This document shows, piece after piece, positions 17,387 through 25,704 of a stretch of DNA of 64,000 nucleotides (its first letter is position 1; each line of letters opens with the position of its first letter). The translations under genes and the position numbers were made by a program. The DNA is from CAWBBA01 sp963729795 (GTDB lineage Bacteria > Desulfobacterota > Desulfomonilia > Desulfomonilales > Desulfomonilaceae): contig CAVSPC010000012.1 in assembly GCA_963729795.1 (NCBI GenBank), forward strand, positions 81,410 through 145,409. The letters run 5' to 3'. The notes below the pieces were generated by a model, which saw nothing but the letters and a program-made list of their open reading frames with translations, had not been told where the DNA came from and did no database searches.

Positions 17387-19901
17387 AACGGTTGCGATAA
17401 CTATAGACCACCAACTGAGAGAGGTTCCGAAAGGGCTGACTATTCTTCAAGCGGCGCAAAGTGTTGGCATTTACGTCCCCACGCTCTGTGCTCACAAGGA
17501 TTTGAGCCCATTCGGTGGCTGCCGTCTATGCATAGTTGAGGTGGATGGCCTGCGCGGGTTCCCAACTTCTTGCACGACCCCCGTTCAAGACGGCATGGTG
17601 ATAAGAACCCAGACCGCCCAACTACAGGCTGTGAGGGGCGTTACACTGGGATTGATTTTGAGTGAGCATCCTTGCAGTTGTTTGATCTGCGATGAGCAGG
17701 ACGAGTGCAAGAGACACGTGGGAACCATTCGTAAGGCCGGAGTTACCACGGGGTGTCGATACTGTAGTAATGACGGCCAATGCGAGTTGCAGGAGGTCGT
17801 GAAAAAGATCGGGGTGACCGAAGTCGACTATCCGATTTACTATCGACACCTCCAAGTCAAGAAAGCCGATCCATTCTTCGATCGAGATTACAATCTTTGC
17901 ATACTGTGTGGCAGATGTGTCCGGATGTGCCAGGAAGTCCGCGCAGCCAACACTTTGGCTTTTACACAGAGGGGGCGCTCTACGGTGATCGGCCCTGCCT
18001 ACGACCGGAGTCACCTGGAGGCGGGTTGTGAGTTTTGCGGCGCATGCGTGTCTGTTTGCCCTACTGGAGCCCTTTCGGAAAAGGCTCGGAAATGGGATGG
18101 CCCACCGGAGGGCGAACAAATTACCCAGTGCCCACTTTGTGGCGTTGGTTGCCGAATGCGACTTTTAATCAAGGGAGACAGCGTGATCGGCAGTTTACCC
18201 GCGGAGGACCCGCTAGTGAACGCCGGTCAACTCTGCGTCAAGGGGCGATTCTGCATAACTGAACTGGTGGGCTCCCACCTACGATTGAGCAACCCTTCAC
18301 GCCCTGAGGACAGCACTCGGGTGGAAATTTCGTGGGACGAGGCTGTTCAATTGGCAGCGGAAACCCTTTCCACCTGTCCACCGGAACAGTTCGCCCTTCT
18401 TATTTCCCCGGATAGTTGTAACGAAGATCTGTACGTTGCCCAAAAATTTGCTCGTGTGGTCATGCGCTCAAACAATATAGACACAAGTGCACGACTGGTC
18501 TATCGGTCCGGCTTCGGCTCTTATCTGAAACTTATGGAAATGTCCGTGCCTCTTGCGGCAGTAAGAAGGGCGTCCGCAATTCTATGCATAGGTCTGGATA
18601 CGAGATTCGGAGGCTCGGTCGTTGGCGTTGCAATGCGACAGGCTATCAAGCACGGGGCAAGGATCGTCACTATCCATCCACGAGATCACAATTTAGCGCG
18701 GATTGCTCACAAATGGCTTCATCCGAATCCGGGACGTGAGCTGGATCTTCTAAATTCTCTTGTGCATCTCACCGAAAAACAGTCAACGGCTTGTCCACCG
18801 CCGGCAGCAAGTGCAGAAGTCGAAAGCATTACCAATGACTTGACCGAACTTGCTGATATGCTTATGAATAATTCGAGCAATGTGATTCTGGTGGGCTCGG
18901 AATATCTCACATACCGAGAAAGCTCACAAATTTTGGGAGCCATCGCTCAATTGGCTCAAAATACTGGCAGCGGAGTGTATCCGGTGCCTGCCCAAGGCAA
19001 TCTATTAGGGTCGGTTCTGACTGGAGTCTATTCTGAGCTTCTGCCTGGAGCGTTTCCCTGGAATGATGAATCCAGGCTGGGAGATCTGCGAAAGTTATGG
19101 GGTGTGGACCTCTCCGATGCGCCGCCTAATTGGACATCGGAAAACCTCTTGCACGGACAGAGAATGAAAGCACTTTACCTCATAGGTGAGGTCCCTTTCA
19201 AAGCTGATCCGCCTGCAGATTTCCTTATATTCCAGAACATTTATCCACCTCCCGAGGCATACCGAGCCGATCTGGTCCTTCCTTCCGCAGCATTTTCAGA
19301 GATAGACGGCACGTTGTTTAACGTCGAGGGAAGGATGCAGCGTATGCGAAAAGCGGTGAAAGCACCTGGGGAGGCTTTGCCCGATTGGGACATACTGTGC
19401 AGGATCGCTCGCAAGATGGGCTTCAAAGGCTTTGATTTCAGATCGCCGGCAGATATCCACCAAGAGATCTCGCTGATGATCGAAGGATTTACCAACTTTC
19501 AATCTCCCGATCGAGTATCTCGTCCTCTGAAATATGAGGGCAGGATGGCGGCTTCTCACGATGTGGCGCCAGCCTCCCGCATAGTAGATGCGGAGTTCCC
19601 CTTCATTCTTACTTCGTCAATCCCTGAACATATCTATCGAGGTTTTCCGATTTCTGCCCGGGTTGAGGGCGCAAAAGCGCTTTTTGCAGAGGCAACAGTA
19701 GAAATAAGCCGCGAGGATGCAGAAGAAGCCGGCATGTCTCAAGGCGATGAAGTCCTGGTGATTTCGCGTACCTTCGAAACAAACTTGAGAGCAAATATCG
19801 TTGACGGTCAAGAAAAAGGAAGGCTGCACATTTCACCGGGTCATGGTGAATTCATCGGCGCCGGACCACATCCGGCGAGGATCGTGAAAAGCCATGTATA
19901 A
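17370..19901 (+). CDS. NuoG/FdhA-like iron-sulfur molybdopterin-fold subunit
   Basis: About 843 residues. The N-terminus has a [2Fe-2S] ferredoxin domain (CAHKDLSPFGGCRLC), then a His-Cys cluster (EHPCSCLICDEQDEC), two 4Fe-4S motifs (CILCGRCVRMC, CEFCGACVSVCP), and a molybdopterin-oxidoreductase domain with its own cluster (CPLCGVGC ... LCVKG). In formate dehydrogenases the metal-binding Cys/Sec follows ARV; here the matching stretch is ARLVYRSGF, with no Cys or Sec. I therefore do not call it formate dehydrogenase; it is more likely an electron-wiring NuoG-like subunit. The start MNPQSETVA has GGCGGAG upstream and overlaps nuoF. It overlaps the NfnA-like gene at its end by eight bases. Confidence 0.85.
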   Translation: MNPQSETVAITIDHQLREVPKGLTILQAAQSVGIYVPTLCAHKDLSPFGGCRLCIVEVDGLRGFPTSCTTPVQDGMVIRTQTAQLQAVRGVTLGLILSEHPCSCLICDEQDECKRHVGTIRKAGVTTGCRYCSNDGQCELQEVVKKIGVTEVDYPIYYRHLQVKKADPFFDRDYNLCILCGRCVRMCQEVRAANTLAFTQRGRSTVIGPAYDRSHLEAGCEFCGACVSVCPTGALSEKARKWDGPPEGEQITQCPLCGVGCRMRLLIKGDSVIGSLPAEDPLVNAGQLCVKGRFCITELVGSHLRLSNPSRPEDSTRVEISWDEAVQLAAETLSTCPPEQFALLISPDSCNEDLYVAQKFARVVMRSNNIDTSARLVYRSGFGSYLKLMEMSVPLAAVRRASAILCIGLDTRFGGSVVGVAMRQAIKHGARIVTIHPRDHNLARIAHKWLHPNPGRELDLLNSLVHLTEKQSTACPPPAASAEVESITNDLTELADMLMNNSSNVILVGSEYLTYRESSQILGAIAQLAQNTGSGVYPVPAQGNLLGSVLTGVYSELLPGAFPWNDESRLGDLRKLWGVDLSDAPPNWTSENLLHGQRMKALYLIGEVPFKADPPADFLIFQNIYPPPEAYRADLVLPSAAFSEIDGTLFNVEGRMQRMRKAVKAPGEALPDWDILCRIARKMGFKGFDFRSPADIHQEISLMIEGFTNFQSPDRVSRPLKYEGRMAASHDVAPASRIVDAEFPFILTSSIPEHIYRGFPISARVEGAKALFAEATVEISREDAEEAGMSQGDEVLVISRTFETNLRANIVDGQEKGRLHISPGHGEFIGAGPHPARIVKSHV

Positions 19902-20736
19902 GCTAGCATCAACACACATGATTGTTCCTAATATCCACCTCCTCACCTTCGAGGCCCCCGCGGTGGCGCAGAATGTACGGGCCGGCCAGTTTGTGATTCT
20001 GAGGGTCAATGACGAAGGCGAAAGAATCCCCCTCTCCGTGGCGGATTGGGACTCTGAAACCGGGACGATCTCAGTTTGCATGATGAACGTAGGAAACACT
20101 ACTGACCTACTGGCATCGCTTCAGGACGGCAGCGGCATTCCCACCGTGGTCGGTCCTCTGGGAAATCCGACGGAAATAGAGAGATTCGGCACGGTAATGT
20201 GCCTCGCGGGATGCTACGGAATAGGAAGCATTTTCCCAATTGCAAGAGCTCTCAAAGAGAAGCAAAACCGGGTTATCACCGTCATCGAAGGCAGGAGTTC
20301 GTACCTGTTTTACTGGGAAGACAAACTGAGATCAGTTTCAGATGAACTACTGTACATAACCCGCGATGGTTCGAAGGGTTACCGGGGTCACGTGAGCAGG
20401 CTCGCGGAGATCATAAGATCATTTGGAGAGCCGGTGGACCGAATCATAATAAACGGCTGCACGTCCCTTCTGAGAAGAGGCTCGGAAGCAAGCCGGCCGC
20501 TGGGCATCAAAACCGTGGTCAGCCTCAACCCCATAATGATCGACGGGACCGGAATGTGCGGCGTATGCCGTGTCACAGTCGGATCCACCACCAGATTCGC
20601 TTGCGTGGACGGACCGGATTTCGACGGCCATAAGGTCGATTGGGATGAATTGTTTCAGCGCCGCAAACAATACATAAGCGAAGAAGTCATCCCTCTCAGG
20701 TCGAGCGGCTGCGAGAGGCACTGTGAAAGACGGTAA
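19894..20736 (+). CDS. NfnA-like ferredoxin-NADP reductase subunit
   Basis: A 280-residue flavoprotein of the NfnA/SudB/DHOD-electron-transfer family. RIPLSVADWD is the FAD-binding segment, LAGCYGIGSIFPIARAL the nucleotide-binding motif, and the C-terminal MCGVCRVTV ... FACVDGPDFD provides the [2Fe-2S] ligands (three Cys and an Asp, as in NfnA). In NfnAB this subunit holds the NAD(H)-side flavin. Here it follows NuoEFG with an eight-base overlap and is followed eight bases later by the NfnB-like gene, so all five proteins may form one complex or at least one regulon for NAD(H)/NADP(H)/ferredoxin exchange. Confidence 0.88.
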   Translation: MYKLASTHMIVPNIHLLTFEAPAVAQNVRAGQFVILRVNDEGERIPLSVADWDSETGTISVCMMNVGNTTDLLASLQDGSGIPTVVGPLGNPTEIERFGTVMCLAGCYGIGSIFPIARALKEKQNRVITVIEGRSSYLFYWEDKLRSVSDELLYITRDGSKGYRGHVSRLAEIIRSFGEPVDRIIINGCTSLLRRGSEASRPLGIKTVVSLNPIMIDGTGMCGVCRVTVGSTTRFACVDGPDFDGHKVDWDELFQRRKQYISEEVIPLRSSGCERHCERR

Positions 20737-20744
20737 GTGAAGCT

Positions 20745-22148
20745 ATGCCTGACATCGATTCAAAAAAATTGGACCTGAAGCGCAGGGAAATTCCAAAGCA
20801 GTCCGCCAAAGCTCGGACTCAAAACTTCAACGAAGTGGCGCTTGGGTATCCCCCCGAAACGGCGATCGAAGAGGCCAGGCGATGCTTGCAATGCAAGAAA
20901 CCTAAATGCATTACCAAGTGCCCTGTGGAGATTCAAATTCCCAAGTTCATCAAATGCATTTCCGAGAAGGACTTCCAAGCCGGCATAAAGACGATCAAGC
21001 AAAAGAACCTCCTGCCTGCCGTATGCGGTAGGGTATGCCCCCAAGAAGAGCAATGCGAGGGAGCCTGCGTTCTGGGCAAGCGAGGAGGGCAGATCGCAAT
21101 TGGACGCCTTGAGCGCTTCCTGGCCGACTGGGAAGTACGGCAGGGTGAGCCAGAGATACCGGAAATGATGAATCCCACAGGCAAAAGGGTTGCCGTAGTC
21201 GGAGGAGGGCCCGCGGGTCTCACCGTGGCAGGCGATCTGGTAAGGATGGGCCACAAAATTACTGTATTCGAGGCCCTGCACAAGCCGGGCGGGGTACTAG
21301 TCTACGGCATTCCGGAATTCAGGTTACCCAAGGCCATAGTAAGCAGAGAGGTAGAATACCTGAAACGTCTCGGTGTTGACGTGTTGACCGACTTTGTGGT
21401 GGGCAAGACTAGATCTATGGAGAGCATTGTGGAGGAATACGACGCCGTGTTCATCGGCGCAGGCGCCGGTCTCCCGTGGTTCATGAACATCCCGGGAGAA
21501 AATCTGAATGGCGTCTATTCTGCCAACGAGTACTTGACCAGGATGAATCTCATGAAGGGCTTTCTTTTCCCAACATTCAATACCCCCATAAAAAAACACA
21601 AGAAAGTGGCTGTGGTAGGCGGTGGCAATGTTGCAATGGACTGTGCAAGAACAGCTCTGCGCCTGGGGGCAAAGACGACGATCATTTATAGGCGATCCAG
21701 AGACGAGCTGCCGGCACGTCTCGAAGAGGTCGAAAACGCTGAGGAGGAAGGCGTTGTCTTCAATCTTCTCACTCTTCCCATCCGATACAACGGCGATGAA
21801 AATGGCTGGGTAAAGGAAGTCCAATGCTTGAAGATGCAGCTAGGGGAGCCCGACGCCTCAGGCAGGAGGACACCAGTTCCAATCGAGGGTTCCGAGTTTT
21901 CCATCGATGTAGATTCGGTCGTATGCGCTATCGGAAATAGCCCGAATCCTCTGATCCCAGCTACTACGCAGGGGCTCGAGGTCGGGAAAAGGGGCAATAT
22001 CGTCGCTGATGAAGAGACCGGGAAGACAAGTCTCGAAAAAGTGTGGGCCGGAGGAGATGTGGTCACAGGCGCAGCAACGGTCATACTCGCTATGGGAGCT
22101 GGACGTAAGGCTGCCAGAGCCATGCAAGAGTACCTGAGCAGTCACTGA
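20745..22148 (+). CDS. NfnB/GltD-like NADPH-dependent oxidoreductase
   Basis: A 467-residue protein of the glutamate-synthase small-subunit/NfnB type. The N-terminal domain binds 4Fe-4S clusters (RCLQCKKPKCITKCP, VCGRVCPQEEQCEGAC), followed by the FAD dinucleotide fold VAVVGGGPAGLTVAGDL and the NADPH fold VAVVGGGNVAMDCARTAL. The end GGDVVTGAATVILAMGAGR is the usual FAD-domain closing motif. In NfnAB this subunit carries the bifurcating FAD. The gene is intact and ends the operon. No glutamate synthase large subunit is nearby, which favours the Nfn role over GltD. Confidence 0.9.
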   Translation: MPDIDSKKLDLKRREIPKQSAKARTQNFNEVALGYPPETAIEEARRCLQCKKPKCITKCPVEIQIPKFIKCISEKDFQAGIKTIKQKNLLPAVCGRVCPQEEQCEGACVLGKRGGQIAIGRLERFLADWEVRQGEPEIPEMMNPTGKRVAVVGGGPAGLTVAGDLVRMGHKITVFEALHKPGGVLVYGIPEFRLPKAIVSREVEYLKRLGVDVLTDFVVGKTRSMESIVEEYDAVFIGAGAGLPWFMNIPGENLNGVYSANEYLTRMNLMKGFLFPTFNTPIKKHKKVAVVGGGNVAMDCARTALRLGAKTTIIYRRSRDELPARLEEVENAEEEGVVFNLLTLPIRYNGDENGWVKEVQCLKMQLGEPDASGRRTPVPIEGSEFSIDVDSVVCAIGNSPNPLIPATTQGLEVGKRGNIVADEETGKTSLEKVWAGGDVVTGAATVILAMGAGRKAARAMQEYLSSH

Positions 22149-22310
22149 CTGCAATAATTCTTCTTAAAAAGGTTTAACAAACGCGATGTGGAGAGGGAAG
22201 GATCTCGAGAACTCTGGAAGAGGGGATTTCGCCCTGGATATCTCAGCGCTTAGCGACATGTGAAGTAAACCAAGTCACCTATATAAGAAATTGCGAGGAA
22301 GGAGTGAAAG

Positions 22311-23516
22311 ATGACACCAGATGAAATCAGAGAGGTCTTGAACCTCCACAAGAAATGGTTGGAGGGCAGCGAGCAGGGCAGACAAGCGGAACTCACAGGC
22401 GCGGATTTGAGGAGAGCTAATCTCAGGGGAGAGGATCTCAGGAAAGCAGTATTCAGCCAAGCTGACCTGAGAGGTGCAGATATCTGCGACGCGAAGCTGG
22501 ATTTGGCGAATTTCAGTAAAGCAAGACTTAGAGGGGCCAGGCTTCTTCGATCAAGTTTGTGCGAGGCTGACTTTAGTGAAGCCGACCTGAGTGAAGCCAG
22601 ACTTAGTATGGCGGACCTGAGCGGCGCAAACCTCAACAAATCAGACCTCAGTGGTGCCAGACTAAGGGCTTGCACATTCAAAGGAGCTAATCTCAGGATG
22701 GTCGAAGCGACAAGGGCCGACTTTTCCTCGTCCGATCTTTCAGGCGCCGATCTCAGCGATGCAGATGTTAGCGGCGCCAAGCTGATGGACGTTGACCTAA
22801 GCGGCGCGAAGCTCGTGGGCGCAAACCTCCGGCGAGCCTTGGCAAAGGGGGCGAAGTTCGCGGGCTGCGATATGACTCGGTCCAGGCTGAGCGGAGGCGA
22901 CTTCAGCATGGCAGACTTGAGCGGGGCCAACCTGTGTGGTGCGAAATTGAGGGCTGCGGATCTAAGTCTGGCGGACCTGACTAAAGCCGACCTGTCGGGT
23001 GCGGATCTCGGAAACGCAAATCTGCAAAAGGCAAAACTGACGAACGTGAATCTCACAAAGGCAAAACTTAAGGCCACCTTCCTTTATGGGGCCGATCTCG
23101 CGGGCGCAAATCTCACCGATGCCAATCTGATTGCAGCGGAAGTCGCCGCAGCTAACCTGAGAGGAGCGAAGTTGACTCACGCCAATTGTTACACCGCTGA
23201 CCTATCCAGGTCTGATTTCAGGGAAGTGGATGCCAGGAACGCAGATATTAGTAGGACGAATCTTCGCTCAGCAAATCTTGCCGGTGCGAACTTATCGGGT
23301 GCGGACCTCAGTAGAGCTACTCTAACAGGCGCAAATTTGGTGGGGGCAGATCTGAACCGCGCCAATTTGGACATTTCAAATCTTAGGGCGGCAAACCTCA
23401 GCAATGCGAACCTGACCGGTGCGACGTTTGTAGAGGCTGGAATGACGTTCGCCAACTTAGCGGGAGCAAACACCGAGGGGGCCAACTTCACAGGAGCCGA
23501 AGGCCTGAAACAGTAG
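22311..23516 (+). CDS. pentapeptide-repeat protein
   Basis: After a 30-residue helical start (MTPDEIREVLNLHKKWLEG) almost the whole of this 401-residue protein is made of A(D/N)LXX pentapeptides such as GADLRRANLRGEDLRKA, running to SGADLSRATLTGANLVGADL near the end. This predicts a single right-handed quadrilateral beta-helix of about 18 coils. Some pentapeptide proteins mimic DNA and protect gyrase, but most have no known role, and I cannot assign one. GGAAGGAG lies seven bases before the ATG. It lies 162 bases after the NfnB-like gene, so it may have its own promoter. No transmembrane segment or signal peptide is visible. Confidence 0.9.
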   Translation: MTPDEIREVLNLHKKWLEGSEQGRQAELTGADLRRANLRGEDLRKAVFSQADLRGADICDAKLDLANFSKARLRGARLLRSSLCEADFSEADLSEARLSMADLSGANLNKSDLSGARLRACTFKGANLRMVEATRADFSSSDLSGADLSDADVSGAKLMDVDLSGAKLVGANLRRALAKGAKFAGCDMTRSRLSGGDFSMADLSGANLCGAKLRAADLSLADLTKADLSGADLGNANLQKAKLTNVNLTKAKLKATFLYGADLAGANLTDANLIAAEVAAANLRGAKLTHANCYTADLSRSDFREVDARNADISRTNLRSANLAGANLSGADLSRATLTGANLVGADLNRANLDISNLRAANLSNANLTGATFVEAGMTFANLAGANTEGANFTGAEGLKQ

Positions 23517-23669
23517 TATCAAGTCATGAAAATCGCCAATCAAATAGGCTGCGATACTAAGTCGCAATCAATGATTGTTCTGAATTGGACGTTATTTGAT
23601 AGAAGCATAGGATCTAAGATTGCACTGCCAGTATAGGGTATTAACTAGCGTAGATTAAGGAAACGAAGA

Positions 23670-23697
23670 AGGCGGTGGCTCCAAGGAGCTACCGCCT
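23670..23697. terminator. hairpin between convergent genes (possible terminator)
   Basis: AGGCGGTGGCTCC and its complement GGAGCTACCGCCT form a 13-pair stem (one G-T pair) with a two-base spacer between the convergent pentapeptide and stress-protein genes. There is only a weak T-rich tract on the minus-strand side, so it may be a bidirectional terminator of modest strength. Confidence 0.5.
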
Positions 23698-23814
23698 GCA
23701 TGATTCTTCAGCCGTGTTCTTAGGATCTCAAGGATGATGCCCACCTGATACTCAAGCCCCGAGATCTACAAATCCCAATTTGACTAAAGTGGAGAGAACT
23801 GGGAACAATTACCG

Positions 23815-24267
23815 TCACCCGAACAATTCTCCCTTTCCTGCGGGGGCCTCCACAATCAACATGGGGCGATGGGCCGTCTTCAAAACGCTCCTGGCAACGC
23901 TACCCATCACAAGGTGCTTTACGCCGGTTCGACCATGGGTCCCGCACACGATCAAATCCACTGATTCTTCTTGTGCCAGGGAAATTATCACTTTGGGCGT
24001 TATTCCGCTTCGGCAATAGGTTTTCACATCCTTCACCAAGTGGGCACACTCGTTCGCCATCATTTGAAGGCGCTCATGCGCGGAGCGTTCGGTAGCCTCA
24101 AGGACCTCATGCAGTTTTTCGGCCCAATCGACATAGCCGGGAAAATCGATCACATGGATGATGAGAAGTCGTGCACCAAAGGCCTTCGCATAGTCGATTG
24201 CCAGTTCCCAAGCGGGACGGCTGTTCTCAGAAAAATCAGTGCAAAAAAGAATCTTCTTTGGAACCAT
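23815..24267 (-). CDS. universal stress protein (UspA family)
   Basis: A 150-residue single-domain Usp: MVPKKILFCTDFSENSRPAWELA opens the Rossmann-like fold, and VDLIVCGTHGRTGVKHLVMGSVARSVL contains the ATP-binding G-2X-G-9X-G-S motif in full. It is therefore predicted to bind ATP. GAGGGAGG lies upstream of the ATG. It is strongly similar to the paralogue at 24590-25054, including the same tail (TAHRPMLIVEAPA), so the two arose by tandem duplication. The pair may respond to redox or energy stress, which is a family generalisation. Confidence 0.92.
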   Translation of the reverse strand: MVPKKILFCTDFSENSRPAWELAIDYAKAFGARLLIIHVIDFPGYVDWAEKLHEVLEATERSAHERLQMMANECAHLVKDVKTYCRSGITPKVIISLAQEESVDLIVCGTHGRTGVKHLVMGSVARSVLKTAHRPMLIVEAPAGKGELFG

Positions 24268-24589
24268 GGTGGATTCCTCCCTCTGATTAAGGTTGATGAA
24301 GGGCTACATGGTAGGTCCCGCAATTCTTGTCCGATCGGCACATGAAGAAATCCCCTGCTTTTCTCGGTAGCGGCCCAACATCACCAGATCTCTTCACAGA
24401 GAGGTGCCACTCCAAGCCTAGGCAGAAGTGGCACCCAAACTATCCTCCTCCTTTTTTGGATATCAAATGAAATCAGACAGAAATTTTGGCAACCGCCATG
24501 GGCTTTCAAAGATGATGCCCGTACTAAACTCAAGCGCTGCGGTCCACAAATTCCAAGTTTCCGCGCAAGGGGACGCGAGACTATTCCCT
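24268..24589. other. gap between tandem usp genes with a hairpin
   Basis: The region contains a 9-bp inverted repeat, GGTGCCACT at 24403-24411 and its complement at 24427-24435, with a 15-base loop, possibly part of the end of the upstream usp transcript. No T-run follows it. I see no coding sequence or clear promoter here. Confidence 0.45.
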
Positions 24590-25054
24590 TCACTCAAACG
24601 ATTCCCCTTTTTCGGCGGGGGCCTCCACAATCAGCATGGGGCGATGGGCCGTCTTCAAAACGCTCCTGGCAACGCTTCCCATTACAAGGTGGGTCACACC
24701 GGTTCGACCATGGGTCCCGCAAACGATCAGGTCCACAGAGTTTTCTTGTGCCAGGGCAACTATCTGCCGTGGGGCTATGCCCGTTAGGCAGTACGTCTTC
24801 ACATCCTTCACTAGATGAGCACACTCCTTCGCCATCAAATTAAGGCGCTCGTGGGCGGCATCTTCAGTGGCGTCAAGGACGTCACGCAGCTTTCCTTTCC
24901 AATCGCCGGCCCAAGCGACATAGTTGGGAAAATCGATCACGTGGAGGAGGAGAAGTTGTGCGTCAAAAGCTTTCGCATAGTCGACTGCCAGCTCCCAAGC
25001 GGGACGGCTGTTTTCCGAAAAATCAGTACAAATAAGAATCTTCTTAGGAACCAT
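24590..25054 (-). CDS. universal stress protein (UspA family), paralogue
   Basis: A 154-residue Usp closely matching its neighbour: MVPKKILICTDFSENSRPAWELAVDYAK at the start and GTHGRTGVTHLVMGSVARSVLK with the complete ATP-binding motif. It has a small insertion (AGDWKGK) near residue 52 absent from the other copy. The frame extends upstream to 25117, but the ATG at 25052-25054 has GAGGT nine bases upstream and matches the start of the paralogue. Loss or gain of function between the copies cannot be judged from sequence. Confidence 0.92.
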   Translation of the reverse strand: MVPKKILICTDFSENSRPAWELAVDYAKAFDAQLLLLHVIDFPNYVAWAGDWKGKLRDVLDATEDAAHERLNLMAKECAHLVKDVKTYCLTGIAPRQIVALAQENSVDLIVCGTHGRTGVTHLVMGSVARSVLKTAHRPMLIVEAPAEKGESFE

Positions 25055-25307
25055 GCTGGATACCTCGTTCTTTTTAAGTTGGGGAGGCGCCGCGGCCATC
25101 TCTGCCGGACCACCCATTGATCGCCCGCGTTCTTAAGCCCATATCATTGGTTGAGAAAGGCTGAGGAGTCTGAGTCAGACTCTCTTTTCGCCGGCCCGAA
25201 CCCTCAGCCTTGCCCATCAACAGTAGCGGAAAGTCTATATATCGCCACCGTTTCGCCCATAACAGTCTGCTCGCTTCAACCAAAATCCCTTGACTCCTAT
25301 CGCTACT

Positions 25308-25601
25308 TCACGGTTCAAAGTAGATTGGGGTTCCGAGTTGCCCCAGTCGAAAGAGGTCCAAAACGTGATGACCGTCGTAGTCGAGGATGCGCAAGTCATC
25401 CTCCTGATGAAGGTCACCGGTGATAACATTGTAATGGTGCCCGTACTTTTGTTTCGCCGCCTCCAGGGGTACTTCAAAAGCAACGAACCTCTTGATTCCT
25501 TTCGTCGCCAGCTTTTCAGCCAGGTGGGAATCTGTAAGCGATTCATACGAAGTTAAGATGAGAATTGGTCCTGAACCGGTAAAGAAAATGCCTGCCTTCA
25601 T
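25308..25601 (-). CDS. conserved hypothetical protein
   Basis: A small soluble protein of about 97 residues beginning MKAGIFFTGSGPILILTSYES. Its motifs (LAEKLATKGIKRFVAFEVP, KYGHHYNVITGDLHQEDDLRILDYDG) look like a conserved globular domain that I recall from other Desulfobacterota, but I know no function. There is no signal peptide, membrane segment or cysteine cluster. The start at 25601 has AAAGGAG eight bases upstream; an earlier in-frame ATG at 25628 is less well placed. It lies just downstream of the PAS kinase gene in the same direction, so it may belong to that transcript, and upstream of the usp genes. Confidence 0.7.
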   Translation of the reverse strand: MKAGIFFTGSGPILILTSYESLTDSHLAEKLATKGIKRFVAFEVPLEAAKQKYGHHYNVITGDLHQEDDLRILDYDGHHVLDLFRLGQLGTPIYFEP

Positions 25602-25704
25602 GACACATGCTCCTTTCTTGGGTTTCACCCACCGGGATTCGGCTCTTATTGAGAGTTGCGCATAGAATGGCGCACAACTTCGTACCTCGTGACAAATATT
25701 CAGA

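Noticed and set aside
17370..19901. Formate dehydrogenase alpha subunit
   Set aside because: The catalytic Cys/Sec position is V in ARLVYRSGF, so I kept a neutral NuoG-like name.
22311..23516. CRISPR-like or tandem DNA repeat
   Set aside because: The periodicity is the 15-base pentapeptide pattern of a coding gene with variable DNA sequence; no conserved repeats and spacers are seen.
23670..23697. Riboswitch or small RNA in the convergent gap
   Set aside because: A single simple stem with no conserved aptamer-like structure; a terminator-like hairpin is sufficient.
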